Of a DNA stretch of 54,202 nt, positions 9,663-19,875 are shown piece by piece. The DNA lies in assembly GCA_002509745.1 (NCBI GenBank), contig DAWK01000047.1:20283-74484 (forward strand), in the 5' to 3' direction. Made by a program: the position numbers and the translations under genes. Numbering within the stretch: the stretch's first letter is position 1; each line of letters begins with the position of its first letter. The DNA comes from Methanobacteriaceae archaeon UBA349 (lineage in GTDB: Archaea > Methanobacteriota > Methanobacteria > Methanobacteriales > Methanobacteriaceae). The notes beneath the pieces are model-generated. The model did no database searches and had not been told where the DNA came from. It saw only the letters and a program-made list of their open reading frames with translations.

Positions 9663-9938
9663 ATGTTGGACGCACTTACAATTATCAGATCAATATTTTT
9701 AATCTTAGCATCAGTATTAATCCTCTTATCGGCAATTGGTATCTTAAGATTCAAGGATGATATGGATAAGGTCGTTTACGCCAGAATACATATATTGTGT
9801 GTGGCAGATATGGGTTGTATTCTAGCCCTTTTCGCTCTTTATAATCCTCTTTTAGGAGCAGCTTACTTAATATTGTCACCTTTTGCAGCACATGCTATTG
9901 CTAATGCCTTCTATTATGGGGAGGAAAACCATGATTGA
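9663..9938 (+). CDS. ehbC: Energy-converting hydrogenase B subunit C (MnhG-like)
   Basis: 91 aa with three membrane helices. [18 protein letters not shown] corresponds to the GxLRFPDxYTRLHA signature of MnhG/MrpG antiporter subunits, here diverged as in other Ehb complexes. It starts immediately after ehbB and overlaps ehbD by 8 bp. Confidence 0.85.
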   Translation: MLDALTIIRSIFLILASVLILLSAIGILRFKDDMDKVVYARIHILCVADMGCILALFALYNPLLGAAYLILSPFAAHAIANAFYYGEENHD

Positions 9939-10164
9939 ATATATTTTGATGATAGTGGCTATTTTAGGATCTTTGCTGGCTTTAATACAGAGAGACCTCC
10001 TAAAAGCAGCCATATTGACTGGAATACCCGGTGCTGCCATAGCTTTCCTTTACCAGTATTTACTTGCACCTGATGTGGCTCTTACCCAAGCTATTGTCGG
10101 TTCTGCAATAATTCCCGTATTTTTTGCTTTAGCAGCTTACAAAACCAGGAGAATGGAGGAATAA
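9931..10164 (+). CDS. ehbD: Energy-converting hydrogenase B subunit D (DUF4040/MrpB-like)
   Basis: 77 aa with three membrane helices. [37 protein letters not shown] matches the DUF4040 module found in MrpA/MrpB and membrane-bound hydrogenases (ALxxxVxGxxxSxxFxxLxAPDVALTEAxVG). The frame is open from 9883, but ATG 9931 is chosen because GGGGAGG lies 6 nt upstream and the family starts here. It overlaps the ehbC stop by 8 bp. Confidence 0.85.
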   Translation: MIEYILMIVAILGSLLALIQRDLLKAAILTGIPGAAIAFLYQYLLAPDVALTQAIVGSAIIPVFFALAAYKTRRMEE

Positions 10165-10165
10165 A

Positions 10166-10528
10166 ATGATCATTGATGTTCAACTTGCATCGTTTTTAAC
10201 TGCAGGGACGCTTATAATTATTGGATTATATGCTGCTCTGTTTCTGGATAATTTGATCAAAAAAATAATTGGATTATCTTTCATTGGTGAAGGAGCAAAC
10301 CTGTTCTTAATTACTATGGGTTATAAACCGGGCGGCATAGTTTATATTTTCTTACCTGGAATGGCTAGAGATTGGTTTGCCCAGAATGCAGCTTATCCAC
10401 TACCTTTTGCCCTGGTACTTACTAGTATTGTTATTGGGGCCAGTACCCTAGCGGTTATGTTAGGTATTATCATAATTCTTTATAAAAAACACGGCACCCT
10501 TAGTGCCTCAAAGGTATTGAAAGATTGA
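10166..10528 (+). CDS. ehbE: Energy-converting hydrogenase B subunit E (MnhC/NuoK-like)
   Basis: 120 aa with three membrane helices (about 10-30, 33-53, 82-108). [38 protein letters not shown] and a later DPLPxALVLTAIVI-type segment ([16 protein letters not shown]) identify the MnhC/NuoK family. ATG 10166 is 1 bp after the ehbD stop, with AGAATGGAGG just upstream. It is a proton/sodium channel component of the membrane arm. Confidence 0.85.
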   Translation: MIIDVQLASFLTAGTLIIIGLYAALFLDNLIKKIIGLSFIGEGANLFLITMGYKPGGIVYIFLPGMARDWFAQNAAYPLPFALVLTSIVIGASTLAVMLGIIIILYKKHGTLSASKVLKD

Positions 10529-10551
10529 ATGAAAGGCAGGAGAGTAAAATT

Positions 10552-10695
10552 ATGGCTTTAAAATTTTCAAATTCACTTTCAAATTCACGATTAAATTCAA
10601 ATGATGCCTCACATTCATATGAATCTTCAAAAATCATGAAAATAAAATTATCACAATATGGAACACAGTTTGAAATATTGGGGGATGATATTTAA
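10552..10695 (+). CDS. Small hydrophilic ORF between ehbE and ehbF (47 aa)
   Basis: ATG 10552 follows GGCAGGAG with 9-nt spacing, and the TAA stop shares its last base with the ehbF start (TAATG), so translation could be coupled to ehbF. The protein has a Ser/Asn-rich N-terminal half and a more ordinary-looking end, [19 protein letters not shown], which could itself be a 19-residue peptide from ATG 10636. No membrane segment and no recognised family. It has no letter in the standard EhbA-Q naming. It could be a real small subunit or only a leader that positions ribosomes at ehbF. Confidence 0.45.
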   Translation: MALKFSNSLSNSRLNSNDASHSYESSKIMKIKLSQYGTQFEILGDDI

Positions 10696-12188
10696 TGAAC
10701 CCTCTTATTCCGATAATGGTTATATTGCCAATTGCATGTGCTTTGTTACTGAATTTATTCCATGGTAAGGATAAAACTATTAAAACAATGGCTATTATGG
10801 TAGGAGTAGTTCTACCCATAATTCCTTTAATGACAAGTTTTGGGCTTCATTATTTTGGAGGTTATGCTCCTTTAATTGATGATCCGACCATAGCTCAGGG
10901 ACTTCCCACTTCCATTACAGATAGTGCTCTGAATTTATTCCACCCGGCAATTACTTATGCCTTTGCCAGCGCACAGCAATTATTTATATTTATATTAGGG
11001 ATTGTAGCATTTTTAGCTATTTTCACTTCTCTAAGTGAAACAAAAAGAGTTTCTGGAGTTTATACATTTCTTATGTTTATGGGAACTGCTTCTATAACGG
11101 CTATTCTCCTGTCTGACGATATATTCAATCTTTATGTATTCTTTGAAATAGCGGCTCTGGCCCAGGTTGGTATAATTCTTTGTTCAGGAATAGAAAGAAA
11201 TTATGAAACCGCCCTAAAATACATGATTTTAGGAAGTATTGCTGCACCAATGCTTTTACTGGGTATTGCATTACTTTTAGGATTAACTGGTAATGTAAAC
11301 ATAACGGATATTATTTACAGTCTTAAACATGGTTTAATAGACCCATATAATCCGTTATTATTGATGTCTTGCGGGTTAATATTATTTGGATGGCTATATG
11401 GATCTGGTCTGCCACCATTCCATACCATAAAATCGGCGGTTTACAGTAAAGCACTTCCACACGGTGCAGCATTGCTTCAAGCATTTTCAGTATTTACTTT
11501 CGTAGCATTAGGAATTATCATTATTAGAATCTTCTCTTACTTGCCCCTAACCCAATGGGCCATAATATTCTTCTCATTGCTGGCCATGGTGTTGGGAATT
11601 ACTATGGCACTCATGCAGACTGATTTCAAACGTATCATCGGATTTTTGGCTGTGGGGGAGCTCGGATATATTGGTTTAGGTCTGGGTATGGGAACTGCAT
11701 TTGGTATAACTGCTGGTCTTTTCCAGGCAGTAAATGAGGCCATTATTACCGCCTTCCTTTTCATTGGATTTGGAACAATTCTTTATAAAACAGGAATCAG
11801 TGACACCAATAAATTAGGTGGTCTCTTGGTTGAAAATCCATGGGTGGCTGGACTGGTTTTAATCGCTGGTTTTGCAATGGCTGGAGTTCCACCATTCAAT
11901 GCTTTCCAAAGTAAACTTCAGCTTGTTCAAGCATCTATAAGTGCGGGATTGCCTGAATTGGGTATACTGATGGTTTTATTGAGTATAATAACTTTCATGA
12001 CATTTGTTAAAGTATTTTATACTATTTATTTGAGACCACGCCCTAAAGATCTGGAAATCTTAAATGAAAAAATCCCAAAGGCTACCATCATTTCTATGGT
12101 GGCATTTTTGGTTATTTGTCTGGTATTAGGACTTTTCCCACACTTAGCAACAGATAATCTAGCACAACTTGCCCAGGGGCTGGTATAA
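10695..12188 (+). CDS. ehbF: Energy-converting hydrogenase B subunit F (MnhD/NuoN antiporter-like)
   Basis: 497 aa, about 14 membrane helices, the large ion-translocating subunit of Ehb. Family blocks include [21 protein letters not shown], with the conserved Glu in TM5, [17 protein letters not shown] and [26 protein letters not shown], with the Lys of TM7 and the HxxL loop, plus [25 protein letters not shown] and [17 protein letters not shown] 10695 overlaps the preceding small ORF, and its ribosome binding site GGGGGATGAT lies inside that ORF. The stop overlaps the next small ORF by 1 bp. Confidence 0.93.
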   Translation: MNPLIPIMVILPIACALLLNLFHGKDKTIKTMAIMVGVVLPIIPLMTSFGLHYFGGYAPLIDDPTIAQGLPTSITDSALNLFHPAITYAFASAQQLFIFILGIVAFLAIFTSLSETKRVSGVYTFLMFMGTASITAILLSDDIFNLYVFFEIAALAQVGIILCSGIERNYETALKYMILGSIAAPMLLLGIALLLGLTGNVNITDIIYSLKHGLIDPYNPLLLMSCGLILFGWLYGSGLPPFHTIKSAVYSKALPHGAALLQAFSVFTFVALGIIIIRIFSYLPLTQWAIIFFSLLAMVLGITMALMQTDFKRIIGFLAVGELGYIGLGLGMGTAFGITAGLFQAVNEAIITAFLFIGFGTILYKTGISDTNKLGGLLVENPWVAGLVLIAGFAMAGVPPFNAFQSKLQLVQASISAGLPELGILMVLLSIITFMTFVKVFYTIYLRPRPKDLEILNEKIPKATIISMVAFLVICLVLGLFPHLATDNLAQLAQGLV

Positions 12189-12352
12189 TGAAGGAATATG
12201 TTGGAAGAAAAGAATTTAATAATCTTAAATTAGAATTAGAGCTTTTAGAGTCGGAACTTTTAAAAAGCTTGAAACAGCCAACCCCTTCTATTGATGGTTT
12301 AACAAAAACCTACAATTTAATTGATAATAGGTCGTTTAGGGGGATTTTATGA
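12188..12352 (+). CDS. Small coiled-coil-like ORF between ehbF and ehbG (54 aa)
   Basis: ATG 12188 shares a base with the ehbF stop (TAATG), and its TGA overlaps the ehbG ATG by 3 bp (TTATGA). The frame therefore exactly fills the ehbF-ehbG gap. The protein is hydrophilic with a heptad-like stretch LKLELELLESELLKSL (14-29), likely a short coiled coil, and has no membrane segment. AGGGG lies upstream, inside ehbF. The four lettered subunits G-J are accounted for by the next four genes, so this looks like an unlettered component or coupling peptide. Confidence 0.55.
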   Translation: MKEYVGRKEFNNLKLELELLESELLKSLKQPTPSIDGLTKTYNLIDNRSFRGIL

Positions 12353-12687
12353 ATCTTTATGATCTAATAATTGGTAAGATACAACAAATTCAAGATAAAG
12401 CTAAAGAACAGGAACCCGTTACAAATATGTCTGCTTCAGCTGTTCTAGCTGCTGAAATAACATTGATATCATCTGTTCTTATTGCAGCGATTATGCTTCG
12501 AAAAATAAGTGATATTTTAATGGTGGTAGTTGTACTAGCTCTTTTCTTCATTATGGTGACAGCCATGCCAATCATTCCACGCCTCAAAAGAGAACAGAAT
12601 GATTCTCTTAAAAATATGGAATTTTATGTCATTCTGACACTTGGGGTGCTCATAACATTATTCTACTGGGGGACAACTCATGTCTGA
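12349..12687 (+). CDS. ehbG: Energy-converting hydrogenase B subunit G
   Basis: 112 aa: a hydrophilic N-terminus (1-27), then three hydrophobic helices (about 30-50, 53-75, 90-108) separated by a charged loop [13 protein letters not shown]. It is assigned by position, being the first of four membrane genes between ehbF and the polyferredoxin ehbK. AGGGGG lies just upstream inside the small ORF. It overlaps both neighbours (4 bp upstream, 8 bp downstream), indicating translational coupling. Confidence 0.75.
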   Translation: MNLYDLIIGKIQQIQDKAKEQEPVTNMSASAVLAAEITLISSVLIAAIMLRKISDILMVVVVLALFFIMVTAMPIIPRLKREQNDSLKNMEFYVILTLGVLITLFYWGTTHV

Positions 12688-12958
12688 AGGTATACGAAAC
12701 TTAATAGCATCTATTGCATTGGCATTATTTGGTATAACATTATTAGAATCCATGGTTGGATTTAAAGAAGCTCTAAATCCGGGAATAAATCAAGTATATC
12801 TATGGGTTGGTACCAAAATTGCTCCTAACATGGTAACCAATGTGGTTTTTGATTGGAGAGCTTTCGATACTCTGGGAGAAGCCCTTATCCTTGTTACAGC
12901 AGTAATTATAACTCTTTTAATATTTGGAAGAGGAAAAGTAGAAATGGGGGGCAAATAA
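12680..12958 (+). CDS. ehbH: Energy-converting hydrogenase B subunit H (MbhE/MrpB-N-like)
   Basis: 92 aa with two membrane helices (about 8-28 and 68-84). The segment [24 protein letters not shown] is the conserved VTxVVxDxRxxDTLGEaxVL block seen in MrpA C-termini and the MbhE-type hydrogenase subunits. It overlaps ehbG by 8 bp and abuts ehbI with no gap. The letter follows from gene order. Confidence 0.8.
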   Translation: MSEGIRNLIASIALALFGITLLESMVGFKEALNPGINQVYLWVGTKIAPNMVTNVVFDWRAFDTLGEALILVTAVIITLLIFGRGKVEMGGK

Positions 12959-13450
12959 ATGAGTACCATACTTAAAATATTCGTATTCCCCGCTGCAATG
13001 CTCATAATGTGTTTGGGAGTTTTAACAATTCTCGGAGGACACATCACACCTGGAGGGGGATTTCAGGGAGGAGCTATGATTGCAGGAGCATTTATCTTCT
13101 GTGCTGTAGTTTACGGGTTAAAAGAAAACCCTTTCCACTTTTCACATAATTTCATGGCGGCTATGGAGAGTGCTGGTGCATTAATTTATGTAGGTCTGGG
13201 ATTAGCAGGATTGATATTTTCTGGATTTTATTTATACAACCTAGGAGTAGACTTATACAGTATTGTTCCTACCTTCATCAAGAACATATTTGACTATCCA
13301 GATCCAATACACGCGGGTATTATCCCTTATTTGAATATAGTGGTTGGTTTAAAGGTTATGGTTGGTTTAAGTGCAGTTGTGATAGCATTTATGCAATTTA
13401 ACCATGAAGATGAAAACAACGATGCTGATGGTGAATCTGATGGTAAATGA
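12959..13450 (+). CDS. ehbI: Energy-converting hydrogenase B subunit I (MnhB-like)
   Basis: 163 aa, four membrane helices. [22 protein letters not shown] is the MnhB/MrpB signature ([12 protein letters not shown]), and the second half has the [15 protein letters not shown] helix typical of the family. The C-terminal tail is very acidic ([14 protein letters not shown]). It starts directly at the ehbH stop. Confidence 0.88.
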   Translation: MSTILKIFVFPAAMLIMCLGVLTILGGHITPGGGFQGGAMIAGAFIFCAVVYGLKENPFHFSHNFMAAMESAGALIYVGLGLAGLIFSGFYLYNLGVDLYSIVPTFIKNIFDYPDPIHAGIIPYLNIVVGLKVMVGLSAVVIAFMQFNHEDENNDADGESDGK

Positions 13451-13495
13451 TCATCAGAATTATTTAATGAAATTTAACATAAAAGGAGAATGGAA

Positions 13496-13771
13496 ATGTT
13501 ATATTTAGGCCCAACATTATTCGGATTTCTGCTAGGATTTATACTGGGATCACGAATTAAAAATAATCCTGAAAGTGAAATGCACTTTCCTTATTCGTCA
13601 TATATTGTAGTCATAATTGCTGCATTATACATGGCTTGGCAATTGGGACCTTTCCCTTATTATGTTGACTCACCTTTAGCCAGTGGATTTGTAGCGTGTA
13701 TTATTGGAATATTTGCCGGAAAAATCGTTTTCGGCCGTCAACCTACAAAAACATTGTTAAAAAAACCATAG
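13496..13771 (+). CDS. ehbJ: Energy-converting hydrogenase B subunit J
   Basis: 91 aa with three hydrophobic segments (about 2-18, 33-51, 60-78). ATG 13496 is preferred over ATG 13490: the AAGGAG site at 13483-13488 is only 1-2 nt from 13490 but 7 nt from 13496. No outside family beyond Ehb is recognised; it is assigned by its place before ehbK. It is the last membrane gene of the antiporter-like block and is followed by a 161-bp gap with repeated ATCATTAA words. Confidence 0.7.
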   Translation: MLYLGPTLFGFLLGFILGSRIKNNPESEMHFPYSSYIVVIIAALYMAWQLGPFPYYVDSPLASGFVACIIGIFAGKIVFGRQPTKTLLKKP

Positions 13772-13932
13772 GCAAAACCATTATTATTAAAATCATTAAA
13801 AAATCATTAATCAAACCAATTATTACCAGAATCATTAATTTAAATCATATTGTGAATAACTAATAGGAAATTAATTAATAAATTGCGTAATATTGTGTAA
13901 TAATGCGGTAAATAAATTTAGAAGGAATTATC

Positions 13933-15333
13933 ATGTTTTTATCAACTAACAAGTGCGAGGGTTCAGGGGAATGCATAAAAGAATGTCCCACAGAAGCTAT
14001 ACGTCTGATTGATGGGAAGGCTTTTAGCTGCATAACTTGTGGGGCATGTGTGGATGCTTGTCCTAATCGGGCAATATTCAAAAATAAATATGGTGGTTAT
14101 GTTGTAGACCGTGCCCGATGTAATGCATGTGGCGTATGTGAATTCACCTGTCCTGTTAACAGCATAAAAATAGAAAACGGTGTTACTAAAGGTATATGTG
14201 CTCGTTGTGGAATTTGTGTTGATGCTTGTCCACATGATGCCCGAGTCGATGCCTTTGACATCATCGAGGATCGCCAGCTACAATTTTTAGAATCTTTAAA
14301 TCTGGCCATACAGGCTCCTAAACGAGTATCTGCAGAACATGATGGGGTTGAACGGGTAAATGTAGTCACTGAACGGGATAAATGTACTTTATGTCGCAGA
14401 TGTGAGTATTACTGTCCTACTGAATCCATAATAGTAAATGTTGATCAAAGTGGAGTTTGTACTGATTGCCGGGTCTGTGAAGATCTCTGTCCTGCAGATG
14501 CTATTAAAGACACCACAATTGATAATGAAAAATGTACTTTATGTCTGAAATGTGTAAAAGAGTGCCCTAACAGTGCTATTTATATAAAAGACTTCCAGGT
14601 TTCCATTAAAAAGCCAGAGGATATAAATGGAGAAAATCTTGAAAATTTTGAATTTCCTGGAACTTCAAAAATCACGGGAAGTATTATATCTTGCTTAAAC
14701 TGTGGTTTATGTGCTGATGCTTGTGAAAATGATGCTTTGAGAATGATTGATGGAAAACTAAGATTTGATCCTTCTATTTGCTCTGAATGTGAAAGCATGG
14801 CCTGTCTGTCTGTCTGTCCAGTGGGAACACTAAGACCATCAGAAATCTCAGGGATGGGACTAAAAGGATACTGTGTATCTTGTGGCCGATGTGTAAATGT
14901 CTGTGATATTAATGAGGCCCGGAGTTTTAAAAAGGTTAACTGGGATGGAAGCATTTCTGATGACTGCATATCTTGTGGTATCTGTGCTGAAATATGTCCT
15001 AAAGAGGCCATTACTCTTAAAAGAGGAACCATTGATGTGGATAAGGCCAAATGTATTTTATGTGAAAAATGTGGTATTCACTGTCCGGTCGATGCTATAC
15101 CTAAAACTACCATGCGTAAAAAATCAATCAAAGACGGATTTACACTTATAAATGATAAATTGTGTATGCAATGCCATCTATGCGAAAAAATATGTCCTGA
15201 AGAGGCCATATCTGAAACAGAAGATGGAAGATTAGTAGTGGATGAAGATAAATGTATATATTGTGGGGCCTGTTTTAATGCCTGTCCTGCCAGAGCAGTA
15301 ATGTTTGAAAGAGAGTTTGAGGAATCAGTATGA
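13933..15333 (+). CDS. ehbK: Energy-converting hydrogenase B polyferredoxin subunit K
   Basis: 466-residue polyferredoxin that should wire electrons between the hydrogenase core and ferredoxin. Fourteen CxxCxxCxxxC-type cluster motifs can be counted. Most end in CP; motif 8 ends CE and motif 10 ends CD. Motif 9 has a longer C-SECESMA-C spacing. The first motif (C8-x2-S11-x2-C14-x3-C18-P) has Ser at the second ligand position. No membrane segment: peripheral, cytoplasmic face. It overlaps ehbL by 4 bp (ATGA). Confidence 0.93.
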   Translation: MFLSTNKCEGSGECIKECPTEAIRLIDGKAFSCITCGACVDACPNRAIFKNKYGGYVVDRARCNACGVCEFTCPVNSIKIENGVTKGICARCGICVDACPHDARVDAFDIIEDRQLQFLESLNLAIQAPKRVSAEHDGVERVNVVTERDKCTLCRRCEYYCPTESIIVNVDQSGVCTDCRVCEDLCPADAIKDTTIDNEKCTLCLKCVKECPNSAIYIKDFQVSIKKPEDINGENLENFEFPGTSKITGSIISCLNCGLCADACENDALRMIDGKLRFDPSICSECESMACLSVCPVGTLRPSEISGMGLKGYCVSCGRCVNVCDINEARSFKKVNWDGSISDDCISCGICAEICPKEAITLKRGTIDVDKAKCILCEKCGIHCPVDAIPKTTMRKKSIKDGFTLINDKLCMQCHLCEKICPEEAISETEDGRLVVDEDKCIYCGACFNACPARAVMFEREFEESV

Positions 15334-15815
15334 AAAATTTAATTAGGATAATCCTGGAAGGGGCTTATACCAATTTTAAAAGGATAGCTTTTGCCTCAGA
15401 CCGGGTTACTGACATGGAAATGAGAAGCCGAATCCTGGAAGGCCGTGTTCAACCCACAGATAAAGTGGCTGAAGTGGCTTGTATTGGATGTGGTGGATGT
15501 TGTAATGCTTGTCCAACAGAAGCGGTGGAGATGAAGAATCTGGAAGAGCCAGTAGAACTAATGGAAGGGCTTGTTAAAACTCAAATTCCAGTTCTAAACA
15601 GTGAGAGATGTGTTCACTGCTATTACTGTCACGATTTTTGTCCATTATATGCGTTATTTGGTGAAAAAGCTACTATCCATCCAAATGATGTTGGAATTGT
15701 AGAATCAGATATTACTCAGTTAATGGATAAACCTTTCAAGATTTCAGATGATAAAATTGCTTTTATATCTCAGTTTTTAGCAGATAAAAGTATTTTAAAG
15801 AAAAAAAAGATTTAA
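15330..15815 (+). CDS. ehbL: Energy-converting hydrogenase B 2[4Fe-4S] subunit L (NuoI-like)
   Basis: 161 aa. Two four-cysteine motifs are visible: [12 protein letters not shown] (51-62) and [12 protein letters not shown] (94-105), each binding one [4Fe-4S] cluster. This subunit is the likely link between the small subunit cluster and the polyferredoxin. It overlaps ehbK (ATGA), so the two iron-sulfur subunits should be made in step. The Lys-rich C-terminus is followed by a 69-bp gap to ehbM. Confidence 0.9.
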   Translation: MKNLIRIILEGAYTNFKRIAFASDRVTDMEMRSRILEGRVQPTDKVAEVACIGCGGCCNACPTEAVEMKNLEEPVELMEGLVKTQIPVLNSERCVHCYYCHDFCPLYALFGEKATIHPNDVGIVESDITQLMDKPFKISDDKIAFISQFLADKSILKKKKI

Positions 15816-15884
15816 TCTGAAATTTTAACCTAATTATATTATAAAAAAAACAATAATTAATTATAAATTTATGAGAGTGATCAA

Positions 15885-16331
15885 ATGAGCCTCAAATCGT
15901 ATTCAAGGGCCAGAGCTGTTCATGCCATGCTAGTATATACTGGAGGATGTAATGGTTGCGATATAGAAATCGTCAACGCTGTTTTTTCTCCTAAATTCGA
16001 TGCAGAGCAATATAAAATCTTCTTAACCTGGAACCCCCGGGAGGCAGATGTTCTCATTGTCACCGGTCCAGTTACCAAACACAATGAAAAACCTTTAAAA
16101 GAGATATATGATGCAATACCTGAACCTAAAGCAGTTATAGCTGCGGGGGCCTGTGCTTTAATGGGTGGAGTTTATAAAAACATCCATGGAGATTTGCCAT
16201 CTGAAGAAATCTCGGGACCTGTGGATAATATTATACCTGTGGATGCAAAAGTTCCAGGATGTGCAGTAAGGCCGGAAGATGTGCTGGCTGGCGCAGTGGC
16301 CGCTTTACCTAAACTTTTAGATGCGGATTAA
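15885..16331 (+). CDS. ehbM: Energy-converting hydrogenase B small subunit
   Basis: 148-residue [NiFe] hydrogenase small subunit of the NuoB type. The four ligands for the proximal [4Fe-4S] cluster are visible as C22-NG-C25, C90 in [10 protein letters not shown] and C126 in [10 protein letters not shown]. It lacks the extra clusters of standard uptake hydrogenases, as expected for energy-converting enzymes. ATG 15885 follows GAGAGTGAT. It is paired with the large subunit after a 161-bp gap. Confidence 0.93.
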   Translation: MSLKSYSRARAVHAMLVYTGGCNGCDIEIVNAVFSPKFDAEQYKIFLTWNPREADVLIVTGPVTKHNEKPLKEIYDAIPEPKAVIAAGACALMGGVYKNIHGDLPSEEISGPVDNIIPVDAKVPGCAVRPEDVLAGAVAALPKLLDAD

Positions 16332-16492
16332 AAATCTGTTATGCTTGCTAAAATATATATTTCAATGTAGCAAAAAAATTTAAAATAAATATAAAATTAA
16401 AAATTAAAATTTAAATTCAATCAAATTAATCATTAAAGTGATATTATAAGTAAAAATTATCTAAATCACCAAAAAACTTTACAGGTGTTATA

Positions 16493-17632
16493 ATGGATGA
16501 AAATAATAAACCAAAAAGGCAAGAAGTAATAGAGACGGAAGTTACTATGGGAACCGTCCACTCTGCTGCCATTGAGCCTTATCGGGTTAGACTCTTTGTG
16601 GAGGACGAAATTGTCCGAGACGCAGAGATAACCGTAGGTCTGAATCACAGAGGTATTGAACGTATAATGGAAGGGCTACCTGTGGAAAAGGCCAATAGCT
16701 TAACCGAAAAAATATGTGGAATTTGTTCCAACAGTCACATCTGGAATTCAGTAATGGTTGCTGAAAAGGGTCTGGGTATTGAAATTCCGGAAAGGGCCAC
16801 CTATATTCGAATAATTATGGGGGAACTGGAAAGATTACACAGCCATTTGCTTTATTTGGCTCATGGAAACGAAGTTTTAGGTCATGAAACATTTGCCATG
16901 CGGATTTTTTACATAAGAGAGACAGTAATGGAACTTTTAAGGATGATTGGAGGCAACCGAGTACAATATGGTGTTTCCATCATTGGGGGGGTCAGACCAC
17001 GCTGTGAACTTGATTTAATGAGAATCCAGAAAATCAGTGAAGGTATGGATCTTATTGAGGAAAAAATAACAGAATTTGCAGATAGATTTGTATCAGATCC
17101 TATGGTAATGTCCAGGATTACTGGTGTCGGTGTTTTAACTAAAAAAGATGCTTTAAGACTAGCTGCTACCGGCCCGACTCTTAGATCAACTGGTGTGGAT
17201 TTGGATCTTCGCCGGGATATGGAAATTTACGATCCCTTTGAATTTGATGTCATTACACAAGATGATGGAGATGTTAAGTCCAATCTGCTTATGAGAGTTC
17301 TTGAGATACCCGAATCAATTAAAATCATTAGACAAGCCATTAAAAACATTCCAGCAGGCCCCATTACTGACCGCAGTTGGGAAATGCAGGATACGGGTAT
17401 TATCAAAAGTTACATAGAAGTACCGCGAGGAAAGCTTTTACACTCTTATGCATTAGAAGAAGGAAGAGTAAGAGGATCTATAGTAAGAACACCATCTATA
17501 ACTAACATAGGGGCCATGCAGCAAGCATGCATTGGTAACCATATTAGTGATGCTCAACTGGCCATTGTGCAATGTGATCCCTGCTTTACCTGCACAGATC
17601 GTGCTATAAAGATAACTCAAATTCAAATTTAG
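16493..17632 (+). CDS. ehbN: Energy-converting hydrogenase B large (NiFe) subunit
   Basis: 379-residue catalytic subunit related to NuoD. The N-terminal CGIC motif (C75, C78) with SNSH82 and the C-terminal DPCFTC (C364, C367) provide the four cysteine ligands of the NiFe site. Only 12 residues follow the last ligand, so no long cleavable tail is present. [13 protein letters not shown] is the quinone-pocket-like loop of complex I relatives. AGGTG lies 7 nt before ATG 16493. It is separated from ehbO by 11 bp. Confidence 0.95.
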   Translation: MDENNKPKRQEVIETEVTMGTVHSAAIEPYRVRLFVEDEIVRDAEITVGLNHRGIERIMEGLPVEKANSLTEKICGICSNSHIWNSVMVAEKGLGIEIPERATYIRIIMGELERLHSHLLYLAHGNEVLGHETFAMRIFYIRETVMELLRMIGGNRVQYGVSIIGGVRPRCELDLMRIQKISEGMDLIEEKITEFADRFVSDPMVMSRITGVGVLTKKDALRLAATGPTLRSTGVDLDLRRDMEIYDPFEFDVITQDDGDVKSNLLMRVLEIPESIKIIRQAIKNIPAGPITDRSWEMQDTGIIKSYIEVPRGKLLHSYALEEGRVRGSIVRTPSITNIGAMQQACIGNHISDAQLAIVQCDPCFTCTDRAIKITQIQI

Positions 17633-17643
17633 GAGATTAAGTC

Positions 17644-18642
17644 ATGGAAGCTTCTATTATCATATATTCAACAGCAGCAGTGATTGGGACTTTAATCGTG
17701 GCCTTGTTTGTGGGCCTATGGCTGCCGGGAATTGAGAGAAAATTTGTACATGCGCGAATTCAGCAGAGAATAGGACCTCCAATTTCAAGTCCTGGTTTCA
17801 TGGCTCCTTTGAAGTTTTTTTTCAAAGAGACCATAATTCCTAATTCCCCATTACCTCGCCTTTACAATGCACTGCCTTTAGTAGGTTTAGTATCTATATT
17901 TTTCATATTACTGTTCTTAATACCTCAAATGTACTTTGTAGGTGCTTTAGCAAGTGTCATAGCAATTGTGGGACTTTTAAAAATTGAAGAAGTCATATAT
18001 GTATTTATGGGATCTTTATCTCGTTCCATAATGTCTTTGTCTATGCCTTTTCCAGATATTGTTAAGGGCGCCAAACATCCGGACGTGCCCAGGTCATTTT
18101 TAGAAGATTTAAGTGCAATGAGAGCCTTTAGACTGATTGCTTTTGGATCATTCCCCATATACATTGCCTTATTTATACCTGTGGCCATGGCAGGCAGTGT
18201 GTTCTTGAGTGATATAATCTCTTATCAGCATATGAATGGTCCGGTTTTATTCACTTTAGCTGGAGTTTTGGGAGCTTTGGTATTTTTCATCGGATACATG
18301 ATTTTACTAAATGAATATCCATTTGCCATTCTTAAAACTAAAGCGGATGTTATAGAAGGCCCATATATGGAATATGCCTCAAAATACAGATCTTATATCT
18401 ATATTACTAGAGGTTTCCTCATGTTCACTTTAGGAGCTATATTTTCAGTTCTTTTCCTAGGACTACCTCCTAACATTTTAAGCTTGTCTATCCTGGTTAA
18501 TATTGCTGTGGCATTAATATTCCCTATATTCATGGCCATATTCAGTGCTTTTGCTCCAATATTCACTTTCAAGCAATTTTATCCCGTTGTAGTTGGATTT
18601 TCACTTTTAGGGGTCCTAGCTGTGGTTATTGCCCTTTTCTAG
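17644..18642 (+). CDS. ehbO: Energy-converting hydrogenase B membrane subunit O (NuoH-like)
   Basis: 332 aa with about eight membrane helices. [32 protein letters not shown] is the NuoH/HyfC signature loop, and [25 protein letters not shown] matches the E-x2-R/P-x-D loop of the family. It anchors the hydrogenase module to the membrane ion channel. AGGAG lies about 8 nt upstream of ATG 17644; the gene follows ehbN closely. Confidence 0.93.
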   Translation: MEASIIIYSTAAVIGTLIVALFVGLWLPGIERKFVHARIQQRIGPPISSPGFMAPLKFFFKETIIPNSPLPRLYNALPLVGLVSIFFILLFLIPQMYFVGALASVIAIVGLLKIEEVIYVFMGSLSRSIMSLSMPFPDIVKGAKHPDVPRSFLEDLSAMRAFRLIAFGSFPIYIALFIPVAMAGSVFLSDIISYQHMNGPVLFTLAGVLGALVFFIGYMILLNEYPFAILKTKADVIEGPYMEYASKYRSYIYITRGFLMFTLGAIFSVLFLGLPPNILSLSILVNIAVALIFPIFMAIFSAFAPIFTFKQFYPVVVGFSLLGVLAVVIALF

Positions 18643-18756
18643 GCAATAATGTGGAATAAATTTGAGTTAAAGGAATTCAGATGTTAAATGAATTTTATAT
18701 AAAATCTATTATATATCAAAAATCTTAAAATATTAAATTATAATTTAGGTGATCAA

Positions 18757-19020
18757 ATGAAATTTGTGGTTAGGCCTCATCATATAATCAGTACGGGCGG
18801 TTACATTGTAGAGGTGGACTTCCCTTACAGAAACCTTATTGTTGTTAATCCCACTTCTGAACCTATTAAAATAGATGTACCTATCTTTTCAGAGGATTGG
18901 ATTGATGAACACAGGGCTTTGGGTTTGAATATCACTCCGGTTAAGGAGGAAGATAATTTTCTCAGTTTATTTAGAAAAGAGCATATAAAATTGGATAAAA
19001 TTAAATCTGAGTTAGAATAA
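18757..19020 (+). CDS. ehbP: Energy-converting hydrogenase B subunit P
   Basis: 87-residue soluble protein without cysteines or membrane segments, a small beta-rich-looking sequence ([23 protein letters not shown]) with a charged C-terminal helix. It is assigned by position directly after ehbO, as in other Ehb loci; the biochemical role is not known. GGTGAT precedes ATG 18757 with 5-nt spacing. It is followed by a 195-bp AT-rich gap, so the long co-directional operon may end here. Confidence 0.75.
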   Translation: MKFVVRPHHIISTGGYIVEVDFPYRNLIVVNPTSEPIKIDVPIFSEDWIDEHRALGLNITPVKEEDNFLSLFRKEHIKLDKIKSELE

Positions 19021-19215
19021 TATTGATTTTTTAATATTTATCCTATTATTCTTGATTCTATTACTTGGTTTTTAATAACTTTCAATCTATTTCTAAATTC
19101 ATATAAAATTTTTAAAGGACTTAAGGAACAATTAAAGGCATAATACTTATTTTACATTACTTGCATAATTAAAAATAATTATTTGACTAATTTAATTATT
19201 TATAGATGAATTCAA

Positions 19216-19704
19216 ATGAAAAAAAAGATGAGGCTGGCTGAAAAGACTATAACTGATTCTTTCACTATTGATGCATTATTAAATAGTTCCGAAATTTGCA
19301 GAATTGCTTTTTGCGATAATCAATGGCCATATATAGTTCCTATGAACTTTGCCCATGAAAACGGATTTATTTATCTTCACTCTGCTCGTGAAGGACGTAA
19401 AATTGACATAATCAATGAAAACAATCGTGTTTGTTTTGAAATTGAAAATGAATGTGAAATTTTACCTTCTGAAAATGACTGTAGTTGGGGAATGAAATAC
19501 CAATCGCTTATTGGATTTGGATTTGCAACTTTAGAAGATGATTATATTGAAAAAAAGAAGGCTTTAGATATCATTATGCGAAAATATTCTTCAAAATATT
19601 CTTCTACTAAAGATTCTTTTCTTTATACTAAAAAATCTATTGATTCAATTATAATAGTTAAAATTGAAATTATGGACATTTCTGGTAAAATATCTGGATA
19701 TTAG
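19216..19704 (+). CDS. Pyridoxamine 5'-phosphate oxidase-family flavin protein
   Basis: 162 aa, FMN-binding split barrel of the NimA/PNPOx-like group. MRLAEKTITDSF...L..SEICRIAFCDNQWPYIVPMNFAHENGFIYLHSAREGRKIDII.....VCFEIE shows the family's strands. WGMKYQSLIGFGFATLEDD is the typical second half. The substrate is unknown; related proteins bind FMN, F420 or heme. It lies between ehbP and the ACT-domain gene with gaps of 195 and 171 bp, so co-transcription with ehb is uncertain. No strong ribosome binding site. Confidence 0.75.
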   Translation: MKKKMRLAEKTITDSFTIDALLNSSEICRIAFCDNQWPYIVPMNFAHENGFIYLHSAREGRKIDIINENNRVCFEIENECEILPSENDCSWGMKYQSLIGFGFATLEDDYIEKKKALDIIMRKYSSKYSSTKDSFLYTKKSIDSIIIVKIEIMDISGKISGY

Positions 19705-19875
19705 GGTTTATTAATTTTTAAATCCAGAAAAAATTCATTTTTAAGCTAATGTTACAAATAAATTAAAATTCAAAAAAATTTTATCCAAATTAATTTTAAT
19801 CAATCTATAAATTTATTATCTAAAAATACCATAATTAATTTTAATTACAGTTTATCATGTTTTTGGAGATATTTA

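Noticed and set aside
13875..15151. Cys/Thr-rich long frames on the minus strand and in another frame across ehbK
   Set aside because: They are mirror products of the repeated CxxC codons in the polyferredoxin and lack ribosome binding sites.
18681..18728. 15-codon ORF just before ehbP
   Set aside because: Weak ribosome binding site, AT-rich composition and no coupling to ehbP.
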